Below, piece after piece: positions 33,345-44,948 of a stretch of DNA of 64,000 nt. Below the pieces are notes generated by a model. It saw only the letters and a list, made by a program, of their open reading frames with translations, did not search any database and had not been told where the DNA came from. The DNA is from Chlorophyllum brunneum. Lineage: Eukaryota > Basidiomycota > Agaricomycetes > Agaricales > Agaricaceae. Every line of letters begins with the position of its first letter. Positions within the stretch are counted from its first letter, which is position 1. Where the stretch lies: assembly GCA_963576785.1 (NCBI GenBank), contig OY756151.1:62001-126000 (forward strand), written 5' to 3'. A program made the translations under genes and the position numbers.

Positions 33345-34106
33345 AGGGAGGCTTGGAAGATGATGCATAAATGTTTTTACAGAAGTAATCACCTTTGTGG
33401 ACAAGCATTGCATAATGTGGACTTGAAGACCAGATTGAAGTGTACTCTGTTGCACTAGAATGAGCGAGTTGGATGGTGTTTGGTTCAACATGATCCACAG
33501 TCCCTGTTGATGTGACTGTACTGTCCAATGAATAGGTCTGGCTTAATGGAGAAGTTGTTATTTGGTGCTTGGTATTGTCATTTGCACTTATGAGCTGCAT
33601 TCCATGTGACTAACTCTTCAGTATATTATTCATCTAATATTTGTCATCAAGGCTGTGCCCTCTGACTCACATTATGCACCTCTTCCTCATGTATTTCATG
33701 AGCTGACTGATTGCTGTTGCTCCAATTATGCTACTGGACACTGCTGGATTACTGCAGTGTTTCAAGGGACTCTGATGTCATTACTGATACAATTATGCCT
33801 AATATTACCTGTAGGTCTTAGGGTTTGCTGCCCAAACATTTAGTATATATAGTAGCATATATTCCCTTACTAATCTTTAGACAATCTACTTGATTTCTAA
33901 CTCACTCTACTCAACTCTCAGCAACTCCTACTAGTTTACTTAACCATCTACTAACTACCTTTATCAGTAAGTCAGATTATCCATCTGTTACTGTGTAGTA
34001 CTGTGCTATTCAACACTTGGTAGGTCCAATGGTATACCTTGTAATCCAGGGGATGCTGTTGCTAAGTTGAATAAAGATATTGTTGCCAACAGTGCTAAAT
34101 GACCTA
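33345..34106 (-). pseudogene. Unknown coding-like segment split by a C1-type solo LTR
   Basis: Removing the solo LTR and one TSD copy restores a continuous minus-strand frame of about 105 codons. Before the LTR it reads STVGNNIFIQLSNSIPWITR; after it come KHQITTSPLSQTYSL, TSTGTVDHVEP and HYAMLVHKGDYF. A TGA lies upstream near 34107. The part right of the LTR in another frame has two hydrophobic stretches (VLVTFILLFAVFLSGF and HLALLATISLFNLA), so which frame is real is open. Copy 1 of the lower part is at 13128-13352. Function unknown. Confidence 0.4.
33573..34015 (+). repeat. Solo LTR of Copia C1 family with target duplication
   Basis: 443 bp from TATTGTCATTTGC (family start TGTTGTC) to GCTATTCAACA. 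It is flanked by CTTGG on both sides (33568-33572 and 34016-34020). It is a relic of a full element lost by LTR-LTR recombination. Confidence 0.93.
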
Positions 34107-34746
34107 TATTGAATAGTTGTTCAATAGATATTGATGGGATATCATTGTTAAAACCAGACAAAAATACTGCAAATAATAATATGAAAGTGACCAAGACATG
34201 AGTGGATAATACCATTTACATGGTGAATCGTCCATTAGTGAGCCTTGTATCAACACAGCACTTGTTCCTTCATTAGTTATAGGCTGAGGAACTGGACAAA
34301 AGCTGTCAGGAGCTGCAATCATACTAAATTAACATATTTCTATAGACTTACCACTGTGAAAATCCTTGCACATGGAGGACATCTTTCTTGTTTGGCTAAT
34401 CCTAGGATCTCAAAGTAAGTTCATGAATTGCCCAACTTTGTGTGAAAAACCATATATCTTTATTTTTTTTCAGCCTGAGTCAAGCTCTCAGCTATTTATG
34501 GAGAGCTGAAAGTCTGGCCTCCTGAGTAGCTGGAGTATGGTGGTGGCTCTTGGCAAGAGTCTGGATAATGTGATGAAGTGTGTTGTTGTGAGAAGTAAGT
34601 CTAAGTGACTATCTCCAATTGGCCAAAAAAGGAACAACATGCTATTCATCATCTGACTCTGAGTCATTAGGATCAGAAGAATCCTGAACTTCCTGAATGA
34701 TAGTACTTTCCTCCCAGTGCTCCCATTCCTTATCTGATGTATACTC
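34107..34746 (-). other. Intergenic / possible gene end next to LINE L1
   Basis: No complete gene. The last 105 bp before L1 (34746-34642, minus) are an open frame ending in an acidic tail (DSSDPNDSESDDE then TAG), which looks like a protein C-terminus. L1 inserted directly upstream of it, within its 12-bp target duplication (TGATGTATACTC, 34735-34746). The matching upstream flank at 41513-41590 does not keep the frame. A run TTTTTTTTCAG occurs at 34465-34475. Confidence 0.3.
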
Positions 34747-34897
34747 TTTTTTTTTTTTTTTTTTTTTAATCAACAATTTATATAGCGGTGCTCGAACGCA
34801 GTCCGCATGTACATACATACAAAGTTAGAATGTACAGAATATTCAGAGCAGAAAAAGTAAACTACGTGTAAACTAACCCCTTGAGACTCGACGCCAT

Positions 34898-34913
34898 CTA
34901 GCGTGTACACTAG
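34898..34913 (-). other. Conserved 3'-UTR hairpin of the LINE family (L1 copy)
   Basis: Sense CTAGTG-TACA-CGCTAG, a 6-bp stem with one T-G pair, about 140 nt before the poly(A). L2 has CTAGTG-TATG-CACTAG at the same place with full Watson-Crick pairing. Confidence 0.5.
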
Positions 34914-35196
34914 AGAGATGTTTGGTACCTATGTTGATCAGCGAGAAAGAGGAAGAGAGGAATTCGGAAAGAGAGAGAGTGAGAGAAAGAAATTGATAGA
35001 AAGAAACTATCTACTTGCAATCACAAGGGGAAACAACAAATGGTACTAGCGTGTGAGAGGGCATTTGCCCAGACACCACGGGAGGAATGGATTTTGAATG
35101 AAAACTATCTAAAATAGTAGACGAGCAAGGAAGAGAGAGAAATGAATTTGAAGTCCATAACTGGGAGAGCATAAGAAAAAGGAAAAAGAAAAGGGT

Positions 35197-38100
35197 TTAC
35201 GCAGGCACAGACCCAAACCTCCTTTGGACTTGATGATGATGTAATGGGAGTATTGACCCAGTACGGATACAAGGGCGGTCAGGTTCTGGGGGGAAGCTGA
35301 ATGTGGTGGGGTTATGGCACAAGAAATTGACAAAAGTCTTGATGGTGTCGACACCAAAATGATAATCGAAGTTGTTGCAACGATAGAGGATGTGTGATCT
35401 AGTCTGTATCATTTGACTGTCACAGTGGTGGCATGATAAGTCCTTGTTGGGGAAGAATCGAAGTCGATACTCCCTGATTGGGGCATGGCAGAGGATGGCA
35501 CAATACGCTCTTGCAAAGAGCTGGGGCTAGTAACCGCATTCTCGTATCCAGGGACCAGACTTGATGTGCGACGGTAGAGCGGAGGCCCCATTTGCTTGCA
35601 CCGGGAGGTGGAGGAAGGAGCTACCACTATATTTCTTGAAGCCAAACATGGCCTGCCATGTGTGGATCGCTCATTCAGCGGACTTTTTGCGCAAGTAGTC
35701 CACAGAGTTAGGGACTCGCTGATTTCCACCCCGGTTAGGCCAGGCAACTGTTTGGATCCAATCATGAGTGGCTTTTTGTATACTGTATTTACACTTCAAT
35801 GGCATGTGATAGAAGGAAAGGCAGTGTTGGTCTGACTTGCTGAACCAAGCCAGGAGTGCCTTTGATGTGAGGATGGATTGCCACTGGCAGGAGTGCAGCA
35901 AACAATTGAGTAAGAGCCGGGAGGCTGTGATGGAGTCGGTGAACACGTGAATGTGTTCGACCTGGTCATATTCTGCAGTTGCAAGTACCTTGGTAATTCC
36001 TAAGTACTGCGTAACCAGTTCTATGTCTGTCGACGTAGTTCCTCTGAGCCTCTTCATGATAGAGCTCCTGCCATCTAGGTGTCGAATAGTAGCTGCCACC
36101 GTGAACTGGCTGGCAAGCGGGTTGGGGTTGGAGTGGACTGAGCCGTCTGTGCCAATAATGATGGATTTTTTGTCTGTTATTGCGTTAGTCGTAACATCGT
36201 CCCAAAGCATCTTCGAGAGGTGAGGGCTGTCCTGGTTAAATCCTATGAAAGATACATTAGTAGAGAAACAGTCAAGTAACCTATGTCTGGACCAGAGAGA
36301 TTTAGAGATGGAGTTAAAATGTTCTATATACTGAGTCTCGGGGGTGGGGCACGAAATATCCATCACAGCTCCAAGTGTCTTCTTCTTCTGAATCTCCGTG
36401 AAATTCTTGATGTGACGTCAGTGGGGGGAAGAATGATACTCTTTCGTCAATCTTGCCAATGCATGTTCATCATCCAACGTATGAAGCCTCGACGTCTGTC
36501 GTTCGGCCAACTTTTGGAGATGGAGTTTGATGGACATGAGCCCCACGAGGGACTCTACGCCACCGGTGGGAAAAGTCCGGAATGCCTCAGTAATCCAGAG
36601 TGCTGCACTTTGTTGCATCTTGTTGAGGATTTCACAAGTCCCTTTGGTACAAGACCTATTGTGAAACCAGAGTTGGTATCCGTATGTTGCAACCAGTACG
36701 ACACACGAACGGTATAACAGTCTTTTGTTGCTGGGGGACAGGCCTCTAACAGAGTTCCCTAGCATTTTCATTGCCTTGATTGTGGATATTGCTTTGGCGG
36801 AGTAGTATTGAACGTGTTCCTTGAAGGTCAACGTCCGGTCGAAGTAGAAGCCAAGGTATCGCCAATGGGTCTTTGGCTTGAGGGAGTTATGACCCATGAA
36901 TGGCGGAGATTCCAAATTGATGGAGGGATTCGAGCCTTGTCTCACACGCATAAAGTGGAAGATCTCGGACTTGCCATGTTCAATTTCCAGGCCAAATTTA
37001 TTCATGAGCCGCTCCATTTTGCAGTACATGCGTTGGAGGATTTCGATGTTCCATTCTAGGGACGGGGATTGCGTGACTAAGGTGCCGTCATCGATGAACA
37101 ACAGGACGTAAAAGTCTCACCTGCCACGGTGTTCCTCCATATGGATGTCAAAGATGTGAAGGAGGGGGGCGAGGAATAAAGCGGAGAGAATGGGGCTAAG
37201 GGCCAAACCTTGCCCTACTCCCACCACTGCGTCGAACTCCGGGGAGGTTTTGTTATTCCACCAGTAAGTTGTGCGGCATTCTTTGAGGTAGTTGCTGAAG
37301 AACGCTGTGACTTGTGGGGGGAATCCCTGCCAACCCAGTATGTTAATGAGGAGATCGTGGTTAAGGGAGGGGAAGAATTGGGCTACATCAAATGCAAGCA
37401 CCAATGTTTTCTTTTTCTTTGTCCAGGCTCCCCAGATGATATGCATCAGAAAGAGTCCCGCATCCTCAGTAGATTGTTGGCGGATGGCTCCCAGTTGGTG
37501 AGGGTGGAGAACTTTGAATTTCACTGCCTCAAATTGGAGTTGTTTGGCATGTATCTTCTCTATTAGCTTGCCAAGCATATTAAGGAGGACGATTGGTCTG
37601 AACACCTTCGGAGTGGAGTAGTTGGGTTTGTTAGGTTTGGGGATGATCACCAACGTTGACTTTTTGAAGTGTGCAGGCCAATATCCAATACTTAGGCATG
37701 CACTGCTGATTTTGAGGAAGAGATCGGTGCAAGTTTCATCGGCAACAATCTGCTTAAGATAAGACCAGGAAATATGGTCAGGCCTGGGGGAAGAAGAATT
37801 CAAGGTATCCTTGAGCGAATCCATCATCTCGAGGAGAGAGAAATTCACCCAAGTCCTATTCTCCATTCCATTTGGTGGAGGAAGTTCATCCAAGACTGCT
37901 GCGTTAGTTGGTCTGTCATGGGCAACGTTATAGTGTTGGTCAAGTGCTGTCCACAGGTTGTCCAGAGTAAGACAAGGCCAGCCGTTGTGATGCATAGCTT
38001 CCGTAGCCAGGAGTGCACAATCTTTAACCCATGGCATCAGATCCCATGGACGTTTTTGGTCGACTGAGATTTCTTGGATCTTCTTGTCGAAATATGCTCT

Positions 38101-39254
38101 TTTCGTTTTCCTCATGGTCTTGCAAAAGGCATTCCATTTGCACTTGTTCTTGCAGTCTGCATGGTGCGTAGCGAGTGCAGTGGAGCACTTCTTGTTCCAC
38201 CAGGTCTTGGATCTAGTGGTGATCTTGGTCTTCTTTGCATTCCAGTTCCAGGATCTATCAAATAAAACTTCCAATTCTGCAACAGCTCTTTCCAGCTCTT
38301 CCGCATCATTCATTGGCCAGTTCTTGTTCTTGATTCCTTCCACTATATCTGTCAGGAACCTGGTTTCCTCATCCGAATCCTTGGGGATGGTCAATCTTTC
38401 GACGACAATATCCAGTTGCAGAATAGGCAACCTAATTAAGAGGGGGGTGTGGTCAGAGTTGTACCGATCACCTGCCTGGATAGAATGGGTGGGGATGTAT
38501 GGTAACATTCCCGAGACAAACAGCAGGTCAATGACCATGTCTGGTGAATTGGGATCTGAGGCATATCGAGTTGGTATAGCCACAGACGGAGTTGTCCTCA
38601 CAAGGTTGAGGGCTTTGGTAATCAGGAGGAGATGGTCCACACTTGCCGGACATTGATCCATTGAAGGGTCCCATAACTCCGATCAGATGTTGATATCTCC
38701 GCCTATTAAAAGGAAGGGCGGGAGGTCGAAGAGGTGCTCCTTGAGGAATTGGAGTGCAGTGTTATGGCTGTCATTGTAAACATTTAGTAGCAGTAGTTCT
38801 TCTCCTCCTGCACATAGGGAAATACACAGGAGGTCTCGATGTTCGATTAAATCTCTTCTAATGGAGGGTCGGAGCTGCTTCAGTCTCTTGTGAGCAAAGG
38901 CGAGGACTTGGGGAGTGGTGTGGTGTTCCATGTTGACCGTCCATTGAGGATATTGTCGGCATCCCACTTGAAGGACTTCTTCGGCAATAATTGGATATGA
39001 AAGGAGCATCCAGTCCAGGTGAACTGGGCCTCCTACAAGGGGGGATCTGTCATCATGTCATTAGAGATGGATGAGGGAATGTCACGGAGAAATCTCCATG
39101 GGGGTTCTTGTATGAGGAGGAGGTCGACGTCACCTCTACATGCAAGAACTGTCTCCATCACTCCATACGATCTACCAACGTTGTGAGAGCAGACTTTCAA
39201 CTCACTCAGGAGAGAGTGAGGAGGCCTGTCTTGATTGTCGGGGGCGTTACTCAT
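35197..39254 (-). pseudogene. LINE L1 ORF2: APE endonuclease, RT, RNase H, C-terminal CCHC
   Basis: Endonuclease: LKVCSHNVGRSYGVMETVL, LLLIQEPPWRFL and LLIGGDINI. RT: FRPIVLLNMLGKLIEK, LVLAFDVAQFFPSLNHDLL, VGVGQGLALSPILSALFLAP and LLFIDDGTLVTQ (polymerase site). RNase HI: IIIGTDGSVHSNP, STDIELVTQYLG and VFTDSITASRLL. The end has CHHCDSQMIQTRSHILYRC, a CCHC finger. Frameshift near 39045. Stops: 38683 (TGA), 37117 (TGA), 36418 (TGA), 35671 (TGA) and a TAG near 35530. It would nick the target and reverse-transcribe element RNA there. Confidence 0.93.
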
Positions 39255-39274
39255 TGCAGGGGGTTAGTCTGGCT

Positions 39275-41502
39275 TCAACTAGCCAGGGATGATGAGGAGG
39301 GGGGCAATGGAACTCCTTTGTTGGCTCTTAATTTGAGCGCTTTGTTGGCATGCCAGTCGTGGTCGAATTGCTTCTTCCAGAACTGACACTTTCGGTCAGT
39401 GGCGAGGTGGTCCTTGCCATAGTTAGAGCACATAGCCTTATGAGGGCATGGTTTTCCGGTGGGGGTGGCCGCGATAGGTGGGTCTGCTTTATCGTTACCC
39501 TTACAGCAATGGGCAAACGATCGGTGGTTGGCTGTGGAGTGTGGCCTCTTGCAGTGTGCGCAGGTGAAAAGCCTTGCTCGGTAGCAGACTAGGGGGTGAC
39601 CCCATCTGCAGCATTTTCCGCAGAATAGTACTCCTGGATTGGCGGTGGCTCTCCTGATGTGGAATAGACCTTGATTTTCGCAATGTTGGTCCCCGCTTAG
39701 GAGTCCTAGATCTCAAACCATACTGTACAGGTGTCTGAGTGCTTGGAGTTGTGTCGCACTCGTGGCTGCATTACGAATTGTATGGCATCGGAATGAATCA
39801 AATTCCGGATGCTGTTGACCACATTGGCCTCTGTGAGGATCTGTCCTTGGGGCATGATGTAATTGACATCCGTGACCTTCACGAACAATTTGGATTTTGG
39901 GAGGGATACCTCGCCCATGGTAACTCCTCTGAATTTATCTTTGAGCCATGCCTTAACAACATCTAGCTCCATGGGGGTTAACACCTCTGAGGTATGGACC
40001 ATAAGGCCCAGCTTACCCTGCAAGGTGGCGATAACCCTCGTCTTGGACTTCTCTACTATGAGACATGCGTTAAGAGAGTCGATAATGGCCCAAAGTTGGT
40101 AACATTGGGCCCAGTAAGAAGGGGAATGATCACTTGTTTGCGTGATGGACCATTTAAGGTAGAGTGGATAACACCAGCTTTCTTAGCCAGCTTGTTCACG
40201 GGGGGGGGAAGAGGAGAAAGCGGCATCGTACATAGCAACTATCTTCTTGTTGGACAATTCTGGGAATTTGCTCACAAACTCTAAGAGTTTAAGAGGGTCC
40301 CGGGTGTTTGAGGAGGGGGTGGCGGCGGAGGCGGCATCCTTGTTCTTCTTGGCTGCCATTGTGGCATAGGAAGTTTTCATACCTTCCTGGGGATTTTTGG
40401 CATCCTTGGTGCTGGGCGGAGATACCGGCATTTTGGTGGCCTTGGCAGGCAGCGTGGGGGACGTCTTCTTTGACCCAGTGGTAGGGTTAGTCTTTTTAAC
40501 CCCGGAATTGGCAGTCTCTGGGTTCGGACTTCTTGGCTTCCGATTTTGCCTCTTCTTGTTGTAGGTGATAGTCTTGAACTCCACTTCAGAGATCATCTGA
40601 ACGTCATCATTGGAGATACCTGACTGAATGACATCATTTCCATCAGTGATACCCCGAGTGACAATGTATTCAACAACCTCCATGCGGACGTCGTCAGATT
40701 TGTGCATGGGACCTTTGAAGGCTACGCGTCAAAGGGCAGAAACGTCTGGCTGGGGGGTTTCCTCAGCACAGACGATAATCTTACCAAAATTTACCCCCAT
40801 CCAACCGTGGAGGTCATTCTTTTCTTCATCAACTGCCACCTTGAGCCATTCCGCTTTCATCAAGGTCTCTGTTAGTTCTGTGAAGGCTTGCCCAAATGCC
40901 AGCCCCTCATCGCTGCTCATATTGTACGTACTGCAGGCCTTGACCCATTCAGAGATCTTGCTGACCTCTCTGACAGCATTTTCATAAAATTCTTCTGGAC
41001 CGTCTTCACAATCCTCTTTGTTATCTTCTTTCTCATCTTCAACTTTGACTTTGGGCTTTAGCTCTTCTTCAACTTGCTCAGCCCAGTTCTCTCCCGAGTA
41101 GTACTGGTTTCCCTCCAGCCTTGATTGTTTGAAAGCCCAATGGATGGTTCTGTCTCCTTTACCCTGGAGGGGGTTCGAGAGTGTTGGTGGTGTGGATGGC
41201 CTACTGCTGCAGACCAATGGGAGAACAGTGTTGCTATAGGCCTGGTCTGTGGGGATAAAAGGCCTAGTCATAGATGGCATCCTAGGAAACAGGACGCCAG
41301 GAGGGGGCAGAGCCGCAGAGGCCGCAAAGATGGAGGGGGCTGGAACATGTGGTGTGTTCCCAAAGACTTCCCCATCACCATTAGGCATGGTCTCTCTCGG
41401 AGAGAGATTAGAACATAGCATAGGCATGAAATGTATCCTTTGTACTGTAGACTTGTACCATATAATCGAGTTTTGCAAATCGATGGTAGTGGTACGAGTC
41501 AA
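39275..41502 (-). pseudogene. LINE L1 ORF1: RNA-binding gag-like protein
   Basis: Acidic N-terminal part (ENWAEQVEEELKPKVKVEDE), a conserved middle (IIPLLTGPNVTNFG and KLGLMVHTSEVLTPMELDVV), then zinc fingers CGKCCRWGHPL and an HKAMCSN-GKDHL block. TGA at 40729-40731 is shared with L2. Two compensating frameshifts (a G-run at about 40200 and one base lost near 40085) and a short deletion near 39680 break it further. It would coat the element RNA. Confidence 0.88.
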
Positions 41503-41589
41503 AGAAGGGATGTGATGTATGCTCTCTATGTTAGAAGTTAAGGATCCCCCCTCACTGCCTACAATAAGAGGATTAGACCATGTTAATAT

Positions 41590-41711
41590 TGTTATTTGTA
41601 CTTTCTAAGCTGTATTCCATGTGACTAGCTCTTCAGTATATTATTCATCTATTTGTCATCAAGGCTGCACCCTCTAACTCACATTATGCACCTCTTACTC
41701 ATGTATTTCAT
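41590..41711 (+). repeat. C1-type LTR fragment (5' end only)
   Basis: Matches the first roughly 130 bp of the C1 LTR (TTCCATGTGACTAGCTCTTC through CTCATGTATTTCATG). At 41711 it is replaced by LINE L3 sequence. Confidence 0.75.
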
Positions 41712-43729
41712 GCCTGCTCTATGCTTGGACCTCTCTCCAAGAGAGCTTATGCCTGATAGTGATGGAGATGTCTTTGGGAATACAATATGTATTCCTGCTT
41801 CCTCCATCTTTTCAGCCTCCCCGGCTCTACCCCCTCCTGGCATCCTCTTTCCTAGGATGCCCTCTATTGCTTAGCCTGTGATCCCAACCAATCAGGCCTA
41901 CAGCAAGACCATTTCCCCTTTGGTCCTCAGTTGAAGACTGAGCACTCCCCCAGGCTTAATTGCCCTCCCATCTAGTGACAGGGACAAGACCATCTACTAA
42001 TCATCGAAACAGGTTTGCTCTGATGGTGACCAATACTACTCCAGCAAGAAAGACTGGGCTAATCAGGTAGAGGAAGAGATTAAGTCCATTGTTGAGGAGG
42101 AGCATGCTCCTGAGAGTAATAGTGAGCCTAAGAAGTTTTATGATAATGCTGTGGAAGAGATTGGTAAGATCTCTGAGTGGGTCAAGGCTTGTGGATCCTA
42201 CAACATGAGCAGCAACAATGGCCTGGCCTTTGGTCAGGCATTTACTAAGTTGGTAGGGACCTTGATGAAGTTGGGATAGCTCAAGATCACCATTGATGAA
42301 CACAAGAATAATCTCCATAGTTGGATGGGGATTAACTTTGGTAATATCTCCATTAGAGCTGACAAAACCCCTCAGCCTGACAATACCCCCCTCTCTCCTG
42401 CCAAAAGCAAAGGCTACACAGCTTCTGTCCTCGCTCCTAACCCTAGGGGTCCCACCCCTAATCCCAAGCCTTCAACCTCGAGGCAAGACAATGTCTGCAT
42501 GGAAGTTGTTAAACAAATTATCAGTCCAGGTATCTCTGGTAATAATGACATCACTTATTTGGATATCTCCAATAATGATGTTCAAATGATCTCTGAGGCA
42601 GAATTCAAGGCCGTCTCCCATGCCAAGAAGAGAAAGGCCCGCAAGGGCTCCCATGCCAAAACCACCACCGCTAGAACATCAGAAGCCATGAAAAAGCCCA
42701 CACCAACTGCAGTATCAAAACTTGCACCAGCTGTGGTACCAAAGCCTGTACTTACTACAGTACCAAAGTCCTCCCTCTCTGTGACTACCTTTGGAGGCTC
42801 TTATATGGCAGTGGCCACTAAATCCAAGGCGACCCCTTCCCGAGGGGCACCCACTATCACAACAGGGCATGACCCTCTGAAACTTCTGAAATTCATGAGT
42901 AAATTTCCCAAATTATCACATGAGAAAGTAGTAGCAATATACAATGTTACTTTCTCTACAACCCTCAATGTGGACAAGAAACCTGCCAATAAGCTAGGTA
43001 TAGTTTGCTCCACTCTCAATGGCCTATCCTGCAAATAGGTCATTATCCCTCTCCTTACCAGACCCAATGTTACCAACTTTGGATCCATCATCAATTTATT
43101 CAATATCTGCCTCATCACTGAGAAGTCTAAGATGAGAGTCATTACTACCTCACAGGGTAAGTTGGGTCTTATGGTCCATACCTTAGAGGTTCTGACCCCC
43201 ACCAAGCTCAATGTTGTCAAGGTGTGGCTCAAGGAGAAGTTCAGAGGGATCACCCAAGACAGGATCCAACATTGCTAAAATCAAGAACAAGTTCCTCAAC
43301 ATTTATGGAGGCATCTTCCATATTAGAAGGGCCAATGCCAACCCCAGTATCCCATTCTGTGCCAAATACTGCAGGTGGGGCCATCCTCTAGTCTACTGCC
43401 ATGTGAGACTGTTCACTTGTACTTACTGCAAGGGATCTCACACCACTGCTAACCACCATGCCTTCGCCTTCTGTTGCAAGGGCAATGACAAAGTGACTCC
43501 TTCTGTTGCTGCCACCCCCACTAGAGAACTATGCCCCCATAAGGCTATGTGCTCCAATTGTGGTAAGGACCACCTCACCACTAACAGAAAATATCAGTTT
43601 TGGAAGCATTGCTTTGACCACAACTGGCATGCGAACAAGATGCTGGAACTTCAAGCAAACAAAGGAGTTCCCCACCTCCCCTCCCCCTCATCCCTGGCTG
43701 GCCAAAACCAAACAACCCCCTCTCAATGA
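41712..43729 (+). pseudogene. LINE L3 ORF1, decayed
   Basis: Pieces of the same gag-like protein: DDQYYSSKKDWANQVEEEI-type N-terminus; open frame 42325-43038 with HGWMG-like start, PLKLLKFMSKFPKLSHEKVV and KLGIVCSTLNGLSCK; 43211-43729 with CAKYCRWGHPLVYC, CTYCKGSHTTANHHAFAFCC and CSNCGKDHLTT fingers. Compared with L1/L2 it keeps a longer proline-rich linker (LAPNPRGPTPNPKPSTSR) where they have a short segment with an in-frame TGA. Confidence 0.85.
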
Positions 43730-44538
43730 ATATCACACCTGATGTCCAAGACAGGCTTCCTCACTCTCTTCTGAGTGAACTCAAAGTCTGCTTGCACAAT
43801 ATTGGAAAATCTTATGGAGTGATAGAGACAGTTCTCACACGCAGAGGTGATGTTGACCTCCTCTTCATACAAGAACCCCTGTGGAGATACCTCTGCAATA
43901 TCCCCTCTTCCATCTCTGATGACGGTTTGCCTCTCATGGAGAGCCCAATCCACCCAGACTAGACCCTTATTTCCTACCCATTCATAGCCAAGGAAGTCCT
44001 TCAAGTTAGACACCAGTGTTTCCCGCTCCCTCTACATAGACTTTGACCTTGGCCCACCAGGCCTGGTAGGACAGTTAATGTGAACCACCAGAATCTCCCT
44101 CAAGTACTTGCCTTTGCACACAAATGACTTTGGCAGCTCTGGCCCTCCATCAGGAGAGATATCATTGAGCACCAAGACCTCATGTGCATCTCTCTCTTTG
44201 CTGGGAGTGAAGACCTATTGCTGTTAAACATATACAATGATAGCCAAAACACTATGCTCCACTTCCTTGAGAATCTATTTGACCTCCCACCCTTTCTCCT
44301 TATGGGTGGTGACATCAACATCTGATCAAATAGATGGAACTCTTTGATAGATCATCCAGCAAGTGCAGACCATCTTCTTATGGTCACTGAGGCCCTCAAC
44401 CTTGAAAGATTGATTCCATCCATTGCCAAGCCCATGTGATATACATCAGACCCCAACCTTCCAGACACAGTCATTGACCTACTTTTTACCTCAGAAGTGC
44501 TCCCTTATATCCCCACCCACAACATCCAGGATGGTGAT
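43726..44538 (+). pseudogene. LINE L3 ORF2 endonuclease domain (first part)
   Basis: Open from ATG 43726: HSLLSELKVCLHNIGKSYGV, DLLFIQEPLWRYLCNI. After stops it continues EDLLLLNIYNDSQNTMLHFL and LLMGGDINI followed by TGA at 44323-44325, the same codon that is TGA in L1 and L2. The frame runs into F3 at DLLFTSEVLPYIPTHNIQDG. Confidence 0.88.
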
Positions 44539-44838
44539 TGTTACGACCTTAGTCTCTGACTCAGGTTGCAAGCCTTTGGATAAAGGAAAGGAAGTAGAGA
44601 AGGGAAGAAGGGATGATACGATTGGTAAAGTGTAAGGAATACATCAAGTATTACTACACTTTATATACTAGTGGTAGAGGCTAATAATAAGGGAGTCGAG
44701 TAACGGAGTCATAGGAGACGAGTAGAACGAGTCAGGTAGGAGGCACAGCCTCTAGGGTGATACAGGAGATGAAACGAGTATGAGGGTACACGAGGTAATG
44801 GGCGCATGATGGGAATGAACGGTCTATGATTCGTAACA
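44539..44838 (-). repeat. Gypsy F3 3' LTR
   Basis: 300 bp, TGTTACGAATC to GTCGTAACA in sense orientation, identical to the other LTR. The polypurine tract GAAAGGGAGGTAT (sense) adjoins it at 44839-44851. Confidence 0.97.
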
Positions 44839-44948
44839 ATACCTCCCTTTCAAGCTTCATGTCCTCATGATACGTATTACTGTAAAGGTCCTTGGTAAGA
44901 TAGAACATATGGATTTGTTTAAAGTTTAAGAAAACCCGACGAGTGTTT

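Larger units (their letters stand above)
34747..41512 (-). mobile_element. Full-length Tad1-like LINE, copy L1
   Basis: 6.77 kb. The poly(A) tail appears as 21 T at 34747-34767. Target duplication TGATGTATACTC (34735-34746) / TGATGTATGCTC (41513-41524) has one mismatch. The 5' end aligns with the 5' end of L2 (54040). Two ORFs: ORF1 (gag-like, CCHC) and ORF2 (APE endonuclease, RT, RNase H, CCHC). Both carry stops and frameshifts. Confidence 0.95.
41712..44538 (+). mobile_element. Old LINE copy L3, left part (5'-truncated), cut by Gypsy F3
   Basis: Collinear with L2 from about 54122 onward. Its 5' end is lost at the C1 LTR fragment. It is interrupted at 44538 by F3 and resumes at 48995. CpG sites present in L1/L2 are largely TpG or CpA here, so this copy is older. 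Confidence 0.9.

Noticed and set aside
34747..34767. Simple T-tract repeat
   Set aside because: It is the poly(A) tail of LINE L1, bounded by a 12-bp target duplication.
36418..37101. L1 and L2 as two arms of one large inverted segmental duplication
   Set aside because: Each has its own distinct target duplication and different flanks, and identity outside the 1.84 kb tract is much lower.
43723..44013. Minus-strand ORFs over LINE L3
   Set aside because: Shadows of the decayed ORF2; plus-strand reading matches L1/L2 endonuclease.
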